Below are positions 1-8,700 of a DNA stretch of 64,000 bases, piece by piece. Position 1 is the stretch's first letter. Every line of letters begins with the position of its first letter. This DNA is from JANLTP01 sp031363055. Its GTDB lineage: Bacteria; Pseudomonadota; Gammaproteobacteria; Burkholderiales; Burkholderiaceae_E. The stretch spans positions 1 through 64,000 of the forward strand of contig JANLTP010000024.1 in assembly GCA_031363055.1 (NCBI GenBank), written 5' to 3'. The position numbers and the translations under genes are program-made. The notes below the pieces were generated by a model. That model searched no databases and was not told the DNA's origin. It saw nothing but the letters and a program-made list of their open reading frames with translations.

Positions 1-17
1 CTGATCGCGTCGCGTGA

Positions 18-51
18 TCGAAGCGCCGTCAAAGTCGAAGCGCCATCAAAG
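18..51. repeat. 17-bp tandem repeat, two units
   Basis: Two adjacent 17-bp units (18-34 and 35-51) differ at one base. They lie in the 244 bases before the first gene, where I see no coding sequence. No function is evident. Confidence 0.7.
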
Positions 52-114
52 TCTAATCATGTTTTCCACCCTGCGGCAGAGGCGTTGCCAAGGCATCATA
101 TGCATGATCTTTTG

Positions 115-150
115 AATGGCCGCAATGGCCCCAATGGCCGCAATGGACGG
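115..150. repeat. 9-bp tandem repeat, four units
   Basis: Four consecutive 9-bp units of the type aatggccgc, with the third and fourth units slightly varied, sit about 95 bases upstream of the first gene. It is a simple-sequence tract that could vary in length. No promoter or gene is evident in it. Confidence 0.7.
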
Positions 151-244
151 ACACGGGCTTGAATGATCACAAGTGTGATGTGACCAAGCGGCACGCCAAT
201 GGGGTCACGGCTCGCTGATATGCTGCTGACTACAACGATAGTGA

Positions 245-1150
245 ATGGGGACTAAGACCATGGCTAGCGCAGAGTTTGAGGCGTTCTTGAAGACACTGAA
301 GGAAAACCTGAAGTCCAGCCATAGCTCGGTGGCGGAGGCTCGCGCTGGCTGGGAGGCAACCGCCGCCAGCTTTCCTCCGGCACCCGACCTGAGCTACCAG
401 GCCGAGGTTGCCGACGGCGTGTCGGTGGAATGGGTTGCGGCCCCCGGCGCTGATCCCGCGCGAGTGATTTTGTACCTCCACGGTGGCGGCTATGTCTTGG
501 GCTCAATTCCGAGCTACCGTGAATTTGCCGGCCGGATTTCGCGGGCGTCGCAGGCGCGTGTTCTTCTGGTGGGCTATCGCCTTGCGCCCGAACATCGTTT
601 TCCGGCAGCGGTCGACGATTCGCTGGCAGCGTGTCGATGGTTGTCGAAGAAGCTCGGCAATCTTCGGCGAGTGGTCATCGCAGGGGATTCGGCGGGCGGT
701 GGCTTGGTGCTCGCCGTCATGGTCGCTCTGCGCGACGCCGGAGAAGAACTGCCGTCGGCAGCCGTCTGCATCTCGCCGTCCACGGACTTAGCCAAAACAG
801 GTGAATCGATTCGAACACGAGCGCACCTGGATCCGATCGTTCAACTGCCCAGCACAATCGCCCATGCGCAGCGCTATCTTGGCGAGGGCGGCGATTCGAC
901 GCACCCACTGGCGTCGCCCCTATACGCTCGACTGGAGGGGTTGCCGCCGACCCTGATCATGGTGGGCACGCACGAGATCCTTCACGACGATTCGACTCGT
1001 TTTGCAGAGAAGGCACTTCGCGAAGGCGTCAATGTCACGCTGGAGATTGCGCAGGATATGGTGCACATATGGCCTTTCTTTGCGGCAGTGCTACCCGAAG
1101 GCCGCGAGGCCGTCGAGAGAATCGGTCGCTACGTTCAGCAACACACCTGA
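245..1150 (+). CDS. alpha/beta hydrolase fold-3 esterase (HSL family)
   Basis: A 301-residue protein with the hormone-sensitive-lipase layout. The oxyanion motif HGGGY is near residue 79 and the nucleophile elbow GDSAGG near 147. A candidate catalytic Asp lies in the HEILHDD stretch and the His in DMVHIWPF near 272. Families of this type hydrolyse short-chain esters in the cytoplasm; the substrate cannot be read. ATG at 245 is the longest start, but the in-frame ATG at 260 has a better-spaced purine-rich stretch upstream and may be the true one. The acyl-CoA dehydrogenase starts 43 bases downstream on the same strand, so co-transcription is likely. Confidence 0.9.
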   Translation: MGTKTMASAEFEAFLKTLKENLKSSHSSVAEARAGWEATAASFPPAPDLSYQAEVADGVSVEWVAAPGADPARVILYLHGGGYVLGSIPSYREFAGRISRASQARVLLVGYRLAPEHRFPAAVDDSLAACRWLSKKLGNLRRVVIAGDSAGGGLVLAVMVALRDAGEELPSAAVCISPSTDLAKTGESIRTRAHLDPIVQLPSTIAHAQRYLGEGGDSTHPLASPLYARLEGLPPTLIMVGTHEILHDDSTRFAEKALREGVNVTLEIAQDMVHIWPFFAAVLPEGREAVERIGRYVQQHT

Positions 1151-1193
1151 GAACGCGTCACGCTCATTATTTCCCCGAAGGAGAAGAGTTGTT

Positions 1194-2342
1194 ATGCACA
1201 TGACCGAAGAACGGCGGATGATTCAGTCGGCGGCTCGCGAGTTCGCCATGAAGGAAGTTCTGCCAGTAGCCAACAAGCTCGATCCAATCAAGGGCGACAT
1301 CCCGATGGAGTTGCGCGACAAACTGGCGCAGATGGGTTATTTCGGCATCATGATTCCCGAGGAGTACGGCGGCTTGGGGCTGGGCAGCTTCGAGTACTGT
1401 CTGATCACCGAGGAGTTGGCGCGCGCCTGGATGAGCGTGTCCTCAATCATTGCGCGAACCAACACCATTCCCGGCATCGGCAAGATGTCGAAAGCGATGA
1501 AGGCCGAGTTCCTGCCCAAGGCCGCGCGCGGCGAGTGGATCGGCGCGCTGGCGATGTCGGAGCCTGGCACCGGATCGGATCTGTCCAGCCTGTCGTGCCG
1601 CGCCAAGCGCGATGGTGACTCGTGGCTGATCACCGGAAACAAGTACTGGTGCACGTTTGCCGATGCCGCCGACTACATCGTCGTCGTAGCTCGTACCAGC
1701 CCGGCGCCAGAGGGCAAAAAACATCGCGGCATGTCGGCGTTTCTGGTGCAAAAGAAGCGCGGCGAATTCCCGCGCGGTTTGCAAGGCTCATCGATCCCGA
1801 AAATCGGCTACTTTGGCATGAAAACCTACGAACTGGCGTTCGATGAGTTGCGGGTGCCGGCCGACGCACTGCTGGGCGAGGAGGGCGACGGCTTCTACCT
1901 GTTCACCTCAACCATGGAATGCGCGCGGGCCCACACGGCTGCCCGCTCGATTGGTTGCGCGCGCGGCGCGCTCGAGGACTCAATTGCGTACGCGGAGGAG
2001 CGTGTGCAGTTCGGCGCGCCGATCTCGAAACTGCAGGCAATCCGCTTCAAGATTGCCACCATGGCCACCGAGATCGAAGCCGCGCGACAGTTGAACTACT
2101 TCGTCTGCACACAAATCGACGCCGGCGGGCGCTGCGACCTGGAAGCTTCGATGTCCAAGCTGTTTGCCTCCGAGATGTCCGAGCGAGTCACCAGCGAGGG
2201 TCTGCAGATTCATGGTGGCGCGGGCTACACGACCCTGCACGCCGTCGAGCGCTACTGGCGTGATGCGCGGCTGACCAAGATCTTCGAGGGCACTTCGGAA
2301 ATTCAGCAGCGCATTATTTCCGATCGACTGTTAGGTCGATGA
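1194..2342 (+). CDS. acyl-CoA dehydrogenase
   Basis: A 382-residue FAD enzyme expected to oxidise an acyl-CoA to the 2-enoyl-CoA and pass electrons to ETF. Family signatures include AMSEPGTGSD in the FAD/substrate region, IHGGAGYT, and KIFEGTSEI near the C-terminus with the Glu-Gly-Thr usually carrying the catalytic base. The start at 1194 is chosen because a GGAGAAGAG ribosome-binding site lies just upstream and the family N-terminus begins there; the frame is open further back into the hydrolase gene. It sits between a hydrolase and a CoA-ester lyase, suggesting an acyl-CoA degradation operon. The acyl chain is unknown. Confidence 0.95.
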   Translation: MHMTEERRMIQSAAREFAMKEVLPVANKLDPIKGDIPMELRDKLAQMGYFGIMIPEEYGGLGLGSFEYCLITEELARAWMSVSSIIARTNTIPGIGKMSKAMKAEFLPKAARGEWIGALAMSEPGTGSDLSSLSCRAKRDGDSWLITGNKYWCTFADAADYIVVVARTSPAPEGKKHRGMSAFLVQKKRGEFPRGLQGSSIPKIGYFGMKTYELAFDELRVPADALLGEEGDGFYLFTSTMECARAHTAARSIGCARGALEDSIAYAEERVQFGAPISKLQAIRFKIATMATEIEAARQLNYFVCTQIDAGGRCDLEASMSKLFASEMSERVTSEGLQIHGGAGYTTLHAVERYWRDARLTKIFEGTSEIQQRIISDRLLGR

Positions 2343-2396
2343 CCTGCCGGTCCGTTAACACACTTGGCCAGTACTTCACTTGAATAAGGACCCCTC

Positions 2397-3311
2397 ATGA
2401 ACCGTCCCCGCCGCGCCCGGCGCGTCCAATTGTCGACCCCCGGCTCCTCCGAAAAGATGATCCTGAAAGCAGCCGCCAGCAACGCCGATCACGTCTTCCT
2501 CGACCTCGAGGACGCGTGTGCGCCCAATCAAAAGGTGGCCGCGCGCAAGAAGATCGTCGAAGCACTCAATACACTTGACTGGGGCACGAAGGTACGCTGC
2601 GTTCGAATCAATGATCTGTCGACCGAGTATGCCTACGAAGACATTATCGAGGTCGTCGAGGGGGCGGGTGCCAACCTCGACACGATCATGATGACCAAGG
2701 TCAAGGCGCCATCCGACATCCTGTTTGCCGACACGCTGTTGACGATGATGGAAAAGAAATTAAAGCTCAAGCGCCGCATCGGCCTCGAAGCGTTGATCGA
2801 GGAGGTCGAGGGCATGCAGCAGGTCGATGCGATTGCGCGATCGACCGACCGCCTCGAGTGCCTGATCTTCGGCATGGGTGACTTCTCGGCGTCGATGGGC
2901 CTGAGCCTCGAGGCCGCCATTGGCGAGACCGGCGGTTATCCGGGCGATATCTGGCACTACGCGCGCTTCCGTCTGGTGATGGCCTGCCGGGCCGCCGGTA
3001 TCGATCCAGTCGATGGCCCCTATGCCGATTTCCGCAACGATGCCGGCTTCCTGGAGGAATGCCGGCGCGCGGGCATGCTCGGCTGTGTCGGCAAATGGGC
3101 CATCCATCCGAATCAGATTTCGTTGGCGATCCAGGCGTTCAGTCCGGACCCCATCAAGGTTGCCAACGCCCGCAAGCTGGTGGCCGCCTATGCCCAGGCG
3201 GAAGCGGAAGGTCTGGGCGCGGTCCGCTTCGACGGCGTGATGATCGACGTCGCCACCGTGCGTTTGGTGCGCAACACGGTGCTGGCGAAGGCGGAGCTTT
3301 ATGGGATGTAG
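2397..3311 (+). CDS. HpcH/HpaI-CitE family CoA-ester lyase
   Basis: A 304-residue TIM-barrel lyase of the citrate lyase beta / malyl-CoA lyase type. The family signature VFLDLEDACAPNQK near residue 38 carries the acidic residues, and GMGDFSASMG and KWAIHPNQI follow. Members cleave or form 3-hydroxy-acyl-CoA esters with Mg2+. It begins 54 bases after the dehydrogenase, with AAGGA upstream of the ATG, so the two probably share a transcript and pathway. The last 94 bases of this gene recur in diverged form at 4055-4148, on the far side of a toxin-antitoxin pair. Confidence 0.92.
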   Translation: MNRPRRARRVQLSTPGSSEKMILKAAASNADHVFLDLEDACAPNQKVAARKKIVEALNTLDWGTKVRCVRINDLSTEYAYEDIIEVVEGAGANLDTIMMTKVKAPSDILFADTLLTMMEKKLKLKRRIGLEALIEEVEGMQQVDAIARSTDRLECLIFGMGDFSASMGLSLEAAIGETGGYPGDIWHYARFRLVMACRAAGIDPVDGPYADFRNDAGFLEECRRAGMLGCVGKWAIHPNQISLAIQAFSPDPIKVANARKLVAAYAQAEAEGLGAVRFDGVMIDVATVRLVRNTVLAKAELYGM

Positions 3312-3358
3312 ACTTTTCCTCGGCTATTACTTGATTCTGCGCGACGATGATCACTCTA

Positions 3359-3643
3359 CTAGGGTGGATATTTTCGAGCTGTATGAATCGCGCTCAAGAC
3401 GTGAACCGTGTCGCCATCGATCGAAAGAACGACAACAAACGGAAGACGCTCAATGACGTATTCACGTGTGCCGTCCACCCGACCAGGGCGAGTACGGTTT
3501 GGAAATGTTTTGAGTTGAGCTACCTGCGTCCGAATTCGAGTGTAGATGCTCTCGGCAAGCGCAGGGCTTACCTGTTCAAAGTAATAGACAAGGATGTTTT
3601 CAAGGTCTTGTTCGGCACTCGATGACCATAGGACAACAGCCAT
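3359..3643 (-). CDS. ParE/RelE superfamily toxin
   Basis: A 94-residue small basic protein with the ParE/RelE layout: N-terminal W-SSSAEQDLENI helix, central GTREYVIERLPF beta strand, and C-terminal HTARKYP. RelE members cleave ribosome-bound mRNA and ParE members poison gyrase; the sequence looks more ParE-like, but the activity cannot be fixed by eye. It lies 9 bases downstream of its antitoxin on the same strand. The pair runs opposite to the flanking lyase and ATPase genes, consistent with insertion. Confidence 0.85.
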   Translation of the reverse strand: MAVVLWSSSAEQDLENILVYYFEQVSPALAESIYTRIRTQVAQLKTFPNRTRPGRVDGTREYVIERLPFVVVLSIDGDTVHVLSAIHTARKYPP

Positions 3644-3652
3644 AATGCATGA

Positions 3653-3970
3653 TTAGATTGATACAGGTTTCTTTGCTCGGGTTTGAAGGCGCTCCCAAAC
3701 ACGATCCATCGCGGTTTCGTGTTCAGTCAAGGAAGCTGTTCCAGCCTTCAGGCTCGATAAACTTTGATTCACCTTCCCCGCAAACCAGTCGTCGTAGCCC
3801 GCTTCTTTTTCCATAAACATTTCTGGGATGAGCGTATCAGCGGCGTCTTGAATTGAGATGACGAAGCCGACCGGACGATTATTTTTCGTGAGCATTACTG
3901 GCTCGCGTTGCATGGTGTCGAGCATTTCACCAAAGTGCGTTTTCGCGTCTTTTGCCGTCATTGTCTTCAT
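3653..3970 (-). CDS. Phd/YefM-type antitoxin
   Basis: A 105-residue protein starting MKTMTAKDAKTHFGEM, the classic Phd/YefM DNA-binding N-terminus, followed by NRPVGFVIS. The C-terminal part (DDWFAGKVNQSL onward) is acidic and amphipathic, as expected for the toxin-binding half. The start at 3970 is preferred because residues before it in the open frame are hydrophobic and unlike the family, and that stretch overlaps the probable operator. No clear ribosome-binding site is seen. Antitoxin precedes toxin, the usual order for autoregulated type II pairs. Confidence 0.85.
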   Translation of the reverse strand: MKTMTAKDAKTHFGEMLDTMQREPVMLTKNNRPVGFVISIQDAADTLIPEMFMEKEAGYDDWFAGKVNQSLSSLKAGTASLTEHETAMDRVWERLQTRAKKPVSI

Positions 3971-3987
3971 GTGCGCCAATAAAGTGA

Positions 3988-4005
3988 TTACTATAATCAT
4001 AATAA
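3988..4005 (-). promoter_or_regulatory. AT-rich imperfect palindrome, probable TA operator/promoter
   Basis: An 18-base AT-rich dyad (7 of 9 arm positions pair) lies 18 bases upstream of the antitoxin ATG and includes TATAAT-like sequence. Phd/YefM antitoxins repress their own promoter by binding such palindromes. Function is inferred from position and symmetry. Confidence 0.5.
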
Positions 4006-4054
4006 CTATTTTCATGGTAAAAGAAAACGGAAATGATTGACTTCAGCCTCTTGT

Positions 4055-4148
4055 CGCGGTCCGCTTCGACGGCGTGATGATCAACGTGGCCACCGTCCGC
4101 TTAGTGCGTAACACGATGCTGGCAACGGCGCAGCCTTACGGGATGTAA
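4055..4148 (+). pseudogene. second copy of the 3' end of the CoA-ester lyase gene
   Basis: These 94 bases align without gaps to 3218-3311, the last 94 bases of the upstream lyase gene, with 13 mismatches (about 86% identity). The copy stays open in the same frame and ends with TAA where the full gene has TAG. Of the differences, seven are synonymous and five change a residue, so it diverged mainly while coding. Weaker similarity continues about 45 bases past the stop. It is either the remnant of a tandem paralogue or a homologous end carried in by an insertion. Confidence 0.85.
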
Positions 4149-4225
4149 ATCTTCCGTTGGGACTTATAAGTTTTACGCGAGGATGATGTCACCCAAGTCC
4201 GCTCATTCATTAAAATCACGGCATT

Positions 4226-4256
4226 GACCAAACTAAAATCCGATTTTAATATGGTC
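4226..4256 (+). promoter_or_regulatory. 31-bp inverted repeat just before the ATPase start codon
   Basis: Two 15-base arms around one central base pair at 13 of 15 positions. The repeat ends two bases before the ATG at 4259. It could be an operator bound by a repressor or by the ATPase itself, or a translation-blocking hairpin. The second DUF4143 ATPase in the window has an analogous repeat at the same place. Confidence 0.6.
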
Positions 4257-4258
4257 AG

Positions 4259-5437
4259 ATGTACCAGCCGCGCAAACTGGCCAAAGCCTTCCGACAGGCC
4301 CTCGCCAATTTCCCCGCCGTTTTATTGACCGGTCCCAGGCAGTCGGGCAAGACCACGTTTCTGCGACAAGAGGCGGGCGAACGTGTTGAGTATCTAAGTT
4401 TCGACGATCCTCTGGAGCGTGAGTTTGCGACCAACGATCCGGTTGGATTTCTGGACCGATTCAGGAAACGGCCGGTCATCCTTGACGAAATTCAATACGT
4501 CCCAACCTTGCTCTCGCATCTTAAGATTCGTATCGACGCCGAGCCGGCGCGCTGTGGCAGGTGGTTGCTCACCGGCTCGCAACAGTTCGGCCTGATGCGC
4601 GATGTCAGCGAATCGCTGGCGGGGCGTATAGCGATCTTGGAACTGCCGCCGTTTTCGCAGTCCGAATTGCCCCGTGCGCAGTTGGACAAAGTCCTGTGGA
4701 ATGGTGGGTATCCCATTCCCGCCCTGCATCCAGGACGCCGCGATTTATGGATGCGAAGTTACGTATCGACCTACATCGAGCGAGACGTTCGCCAGATTCG
4801 CAATATTCCGGACCTGCGAGCCTTTAATCAGTTTCTGAATCTGGCCGCCACCCGGCACGGGCAGGAGTTCCATGCGGCCAACCTGTCACGCGCTCTCGGC
4901 CTGTCGCAACCGACCGTGAAGTCATGGAGCGGCGTGCTCGAGGCGTCCTACATTTCGCATTTCCTGCCGCCTTGGTTTCGCAACTACGGCAAGCGGATCG
5001 TCAAGTCACCCAAGATCTATTTCTACGATTCGGCGCTGGTGGCTTTGCTGACTCGTCAGCCGGATGCAGCTGCAGCGCTCGCCGGCTCGATGGGTGGATT
5101 CCTGCTCGAAGGTTGGGTGGTCAGCGAAGCTGCCAAAGCCTTCATGTCGCTGGGCCGCAAGCCCGAGCTTTACTTCTGGCGCTCGCATGACGGCATGGAA
5201 GTCGACCTGCTCATCGTTATCAACGGTAAGCTGCAGCCGGTGGAAATCAAGCTGACCGCAACCCCTGGCACCGGCCATCTTGAGCCGCTCAATCGGTTTA
5301 TGGCGCTCACCGGTGACGAAACCACGGGCCGAGGCGTCCTGGTCTGCCAAACCCCCAGGGAGCGGGCGATGCCCAATGGTCACATCGCCGTGCCATGGAA
5401 GGCATTTCCCGGCTGGTTGGCCGAGCAGCTCAAATAA
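4259..5437 (+). CDS. AAA+ ATPase with C-terminal DUF4143
   Basis: A 392-residue protein. The N-terminal P-loop ATPase has Walker A GPRQSGKTT (near residue 26), Walker B VILDEIQY and a sensor-like LLTGSQQF. DUF4143 follows, with SYVSTYIERDVRQI, a winged-helix-like part and the nuclease-fold signature EVDLL...PVEIK. That end resembles the PD-(D/E)XK core, with D, E and K all present. The family is widespread, patchily distributed and of unknown role. There is no recognisable ribosome-binding site; an inverted repeat occupies the leader. It follows the toxin-antitoxin pair and the lyase remnant, so it may belong to the same accessory insert. Confidence 0.9.
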   Translation: MYQPRKLAKAFRQALANFPAVLLTGPRQSGKTTFLRQEAGERVEYLSFDDPLEREFATNDPVGFLDRFRKRPVILDEIQYVPTLLSHLKIRIDAEPARCGRWLLTGSQQFGLMRDVSESLAGRIAILELPPFSQSELPRAQLDKVLWNGGYPIPALHPGRRDLWMRSYVSTYIERDVRQIRNIPDLRAFNQFLNLAATRHGQEFHAANLSRALGLSQPTVKSWSGVLEASYISHFLPPWFRNYGKRIVKSPKIYFYDSALVALLTRQPDAAAALAGSMGGFLLEGWVVSEAAKAFMSLGRKPELYFWRSHDGMEVDLLIVINGKLQPVEIKLTATPGTGHLEPLNRFMALTGDETTGRGVLVCQTPRERAMPNGHIAVPWKAFPGWLAEQLK

Positions 5438-5444
5438 TCTTCTC

Positions 5445-6413
5445 CTAAAGTTTCACATTTGCCTGTTTGACGATGCGTCCCCACTTTTCGAACTCGGCGA
5501 GTGCATAGGCTTTGGCTAATTGCGGCGAAGTATTGGGCGTCACTTCGATACCGTTGTGCATGAGCTTCTCCTTGATCTCGGGCTGTTGCATGATCTTGAC
5601 CAACTGCGCCGCCAGTTTCTGCCGGATGTCAGCCGGCGTGTCGCGCGGCGCCACAAACATCGCCCAGGTCACGGCCTCGAATCCCGGGTAGTACTGCGCA
5701 ACCGTGGGAATCTCGGGTAGCTGCGAGTAGCGCGCCAGCGAAGTGACCGCGAGTGCGCGCAGGCGCCCGCTACGAATGTGATTCAACGAAGCCGAGGTGG
5801 TTTCGAACAAGGTATCGATCACGCCACCGATCAAATCTGCCAGCGCGGGCGCAGAACCTTTGTACGGGACGTGTCTGATATTGACGCCCGAGATCACCTT
5901 CAGCATTTCAAGCGCCAGGTGATTGGTCACGCCGTTGCCGCCCGACCCGCACGTCAGATCGCGCTGACCTGCAAGCGTCACGATTTCGGGCAACGATTTG
6001 GCCGGAAAGTCCGGTCGGACCACCACGATCAACGGCGACAACCCGACCAGCGCGATCGGGTCGAGATCCTTCATCGCGTCGAAGGACAGGTTGGCGTAGA
6101 GATGTGGCGCCACGGTCAGCGGTCCACTCGACGACAGCAGCAGGGTGTATCCATCGGCAGGGGCGCGAGCCACTTCAGCGGCGGCGATGGTTGCGCCAGC
6201 GCCGGGTTTGTTCTCCACCACGAATGGTTGACCCAACGACTTCTGCAGCTCACCGGCATAAATTCGCGCGGCGGTATCGCTGCCTTGACCTGGGGGGAAT
6301 CCCACCATGACCTTCACTGGCTTGTTCGGCCACGCGCTGGCACCGGATTGCGCCAGCGTCGGTTGTGCCGAGAAGATCAGGGCCGATGACAGAAAGTATC
6401 TGCGTGCGTTCAT
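5445..6413 (-). CDS. Bug/TctC family periplasmic solute-binding receptor
   Basis: A 322-residue protein with a signal peptide (RRYFLSSALIFSAQPTLAQ) and the family opening WPNKPVKVMVGFPPG, then ENKPGAGATIAA and the later HVPYKGSAPAL motif. Bug proteins bind carboxylates or amides in the periplasm, classically for tripartite tricarboxylate transporters. No TctA/TctB membrane genes are nearby, so this is an orphan receptor like most Bug proteins of Burkholderiales. It converges with the ATPase gene, with stops 7 bases apart. Confidence 0.93.
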   Translation of the reverse strand: MNARRYFLSSALIFSAQPTLAQSGASAWPNKPVKVMVGFPPGQGSDTAARIYAGELQKSLGQPFVVENKPGAGATIAAAEVARAPADGYTLLLSSSGPLTVAPHLYANLSFDAMKDLDPIALVGLSPLIVVVRPDFPAKSLPEIVTLAGQRDLTCGSGGNGVTNHLALEMLKVISGVNIRHVPYKGSAPALADLIGGVIDTLFETTSASLNHIRSGRLRALAVTSLARYSQLPEIPTVAQYYPGFEAVTWAMFVAPRDTPADIRQKLAAQLVKIMQQPEIKEKLMHNGIEVTPNTSPQLAKAYALAEFEKWGRIVKQANVKL

Positions 6414-6609
6414 GTACGGATTACATCAACAAGAACCGCAAGCGGCAATAGATTCACGTCCGTACCGATTCGACATCATGGATGTGATGTTGCGCGAAGC
6501 TGAGGCATCGTTTCTTGTCAACGCGTGAAGTCGAACGCAATAATGCCCTCAACTTCGGATAGCCCCATGCGACTGGCCGAAGTAAAACCCAATAGCGATC
6601 GGGAAAAAC

Positions 6610-7572
6610 TTGCACCGCATTGCCGTCATCGACGATTTTCAAAACGTTTCACAGCGCTTCGGTGATTGGGCCGGGCTGCAATCGATCGCGACGGTAACGG
6701 TGTTCAACGATCATCTGATCGACGAAGACGCTCTGGTTCAGCGGCTGCGCTCATTCGACGTGTTGTGCGTCATGCACGAGCGAACGCCACTGACGCGCAA
6801 CTTGCTGCAACGGTTGCCGCAGTTGCGCATGATTGCCACCACCGGTAACCCGAACGCGGCGATCGACCTCGAAGCGGCGCAAGCGCTGGGCATCACCGTC
6901 TGTGGCACCGCGAGTTCAGTGACCTCCGCCGCCAAACTCACTTGGGCGCTTGTCCTGGCGTTGGTGCGAAATCTACCGGCCGAAACGACCTCGTTCCGGC
7001 AAGGTGGGTGGCAGGTGTCAATGGGCGGTGATCTGCACGGCAAGACCCTGGGCGTGATCGGCCTTGGTTACTCCGGCTCCCGGGTCGCGCGCTACGGCCT
7101 GGCCTTCGGCATGCGCGTCATCGCCTGGAGTCAGAATATGACGCCGGAGTTTGCTGCCCGACATGACGCGATCTACGCTTCCAAGGACGAGTTGTTCAGC
7201 GCCAGCGATATCGTGTCGATTCATGTGCGGCTGTCGGATCGCACTCGCGGCCTGGTGGGCGCGCGCGAGCTGGCGCTGATGAAGCCTCGGTCCTATTTGA
7301 TCAACACCGCCCGGGGGCCGATCGTCGAAGAGGCGGCGTTGCTGGATGCCTTGCAACAGCGGCTGATCGCCGGCGCAGCCGTCGACGTGTTTGACTCCGA
7401 ACCATTGGCCGCAGACCACCCGTTCCGGCAACTGCCGAATTTTATCGGCACGGCACACATCGGCTACGTCACCGAAGGCGCTTACGAGTTGTACTACGGC
7501 GAATCGGTTGAAAACATTCGGGCCTGGATAAGCGGTCAGCCGATCCGCGTGATGACGGCCGAGAAGCGTTAA
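6610..7572 (+). CDS. D-isomer specific 2-hydroxyacid dehydrogenase
   Basis: A 320-residue NAD(P)-dependent dehydrogenase. The Rossmann motif VIGLGYSG is near residue 148, the catalytic Arg is in INTARGP near 231, the Glu in VFDSEPL and the His in TAHIGY near 280. Family members reduce or oxidise 2-keto/2-hydroxy acids. The start is TTG at 6610: an in-frame stop lies at 6583 with no ATG between, and the encoded HRIAVIDDFQN matches the usual N-terminus. It lies beside a Bug receptor and a CoA-ester lyase, so a hydroxy-acid catabolic role is plausible. Confidence 0.92.
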   Translation: MHRIAVIDDFQNVSQRFGDWAGLQSIATVTVFNDHLIDEDALVQRLRSFDVLCVMHERTPLTRNLLQRLPQLRMIATTGNPNAAIDLEAAQALGITVCGTASSVTSAAKLTWALVLALVRNLPAETTSFRQGGWQVSMGGDLHGKTLGVIGLGYSGSRVARYGLAFGMRVIAWSQNMTPEFAARHDAIYASKDELFSASDIVSIHVRLSDRTRGLVGARELALMKPRSYLINTARGPIVEEAALLDALQQRLIAGAAVDVFDSEPLAADHPFRQLPNFIGTAHIGYVTEGAYELYYGESVENIRAWISGQPIRVMTAEKR

Positions 7573-7645
7573 GAACCAAGGGTAAGGCATCAGGGGTAGG
7601 GCGATAGGGCTAAAGCGCGAACGGTAGGGCGCCAGGGGTAGGCCG

Positions 7646-8536
7646 CTAGCGGCTCCTCGAAGCAATCGCTTCATGCAGGGTCAGCAAACGCTGCGATTGC
7701 TCGAGGTGTAGCCGCTCGACCATACGTCCCGCCAGGTTGATGACACCCGCACCCGCGTTTTGCGGCAAGTCGAATGCAGCGACGATTTCGCGGGCCTGTG
7801 CGATCGCCGGCTCGGGCGGTGTGAACAAACGGTTAGCCGGCGCGATCTGGCTGGGATGTATCAAGGTCTTGCCGTCAAAGGCCATCTTCACTGACTGGCG
7901 CGCCTCGGCCTCGAAACCGGCGTGGTCTGAGAAGTCATTCCACACGCCATCGAGCACACAGATACCGCGTCGTTTGGCCACCAGAACGATATTCATAAGC
8001 CAAGGCAGCAAGTAACGGCGCTCATCGCCACTGTCCACGCCAGTCTCTTTGGAGATGTCGTTAGTACCGACTACCAGACAGTCGAGTTGGGGTGAGAGCG
8101 TTAACCCGTATGCCACCACTTCGTCCAAGCTCAGCAGACCCGCAGTGGTTTCGACCATGGCCCAGATTTGGAGGGCTTCACCCAGGCCCGCTGAAGTCAA
8201 CTCGGCAGCGATCGTGCTCAGGTCCGAGGGGCTCGAAACCTTCGGCACGAGTACCGCATCGGGACGGCAACGCGTCACGGCGGCCAGGTCGCTGCGCCAG
8301 TCTGGTGAATCGATTCCGTTTATGCGGATAACGCTCTCGCGATAACCGAAGCCGCCCGCCGAGAAGGCTTCGACCAAGTACTGACGCGCCTCGTGCTTCT
8401 TGGCTGGCGCCACTGCGTCTTCCAGATCGAAGATCACCGCGTCGACGTCCAGATCGATAACCTTGACCATGGCTCTTTGATTGATCGCCGGAACGTAGAT
8501 GACGGAGCGACGAGGCGGGTGGGGAGCATTACTCAT
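7646..8536 (-). CDS. HpcH/HpaI-CitE family CoA-ester lyase (second copy)
   Basis: A 296-residue lyase with RRSVIYVPA, the acidic signature AVIFDLEDAVAP, LVVGTNDIS and KTLIHPSQI. It is only distantly similar to the lyase at 2397. The start at 8536 is chosen over 8554 because the protein from there matches the family N-terminus. It converges with the 2-hydroxyacid dehydrogenase across about 70 bases holding short GGTAGGGC-type repeats. The product is probably a 2-hydroxy or 3-hydroxy acyl-CoA cleavage enzyme; substrate unknown. Confidence 0.9.
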   Translation of the reverse strand: MSNAPHPPRRSVIYVPAINQRAMVKVIDLDVDAVIFDLEDAVAPAKKHEARQYLVEAFSAGGFGYRESVIRINGIDSPDWRSDLAAVTRCRPDAVLVPKVSSPSDLSTIAAELTSAGLGEALQIWAMVETTAGLLSLDEVVAYGLTLSPQLDCLVVGTNDISKETGVDSGDERRYLLPWLMNIVLVAKRRGICVLDGVWNDFSDHAGFEAEARQSVKMAFDGKTLIHPSQIAPANRLFTPPEPAIAQAREIVAAFDLPQNAGAGVINLAGRMVERLHLEQSQRLLTLHEAIASRSR

Positions 8537-8700
8537 GTTCGGGAGTCCGTGCATATAGCCGTTCAGTTACAAACGTATTGTGCCCGCCACAGCCCTCTGT
8601 CCAGACCGTTTGGACGATATGTGACTCATGATGTAACAACTCTGTAGTTTCCGCAGCGAGTTACTATCCAGGCAATCTCACTAATGTTCGGTCAAATTTA

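Noticed and set aside
7573..7645. Short GGTAGGGC-type repeats between the dehydrogenase and lyase genes, considered as a CRISPR-like or regulatory array
   Set aside because: Units are irregular, under 12 bases and without spacers of constant length.
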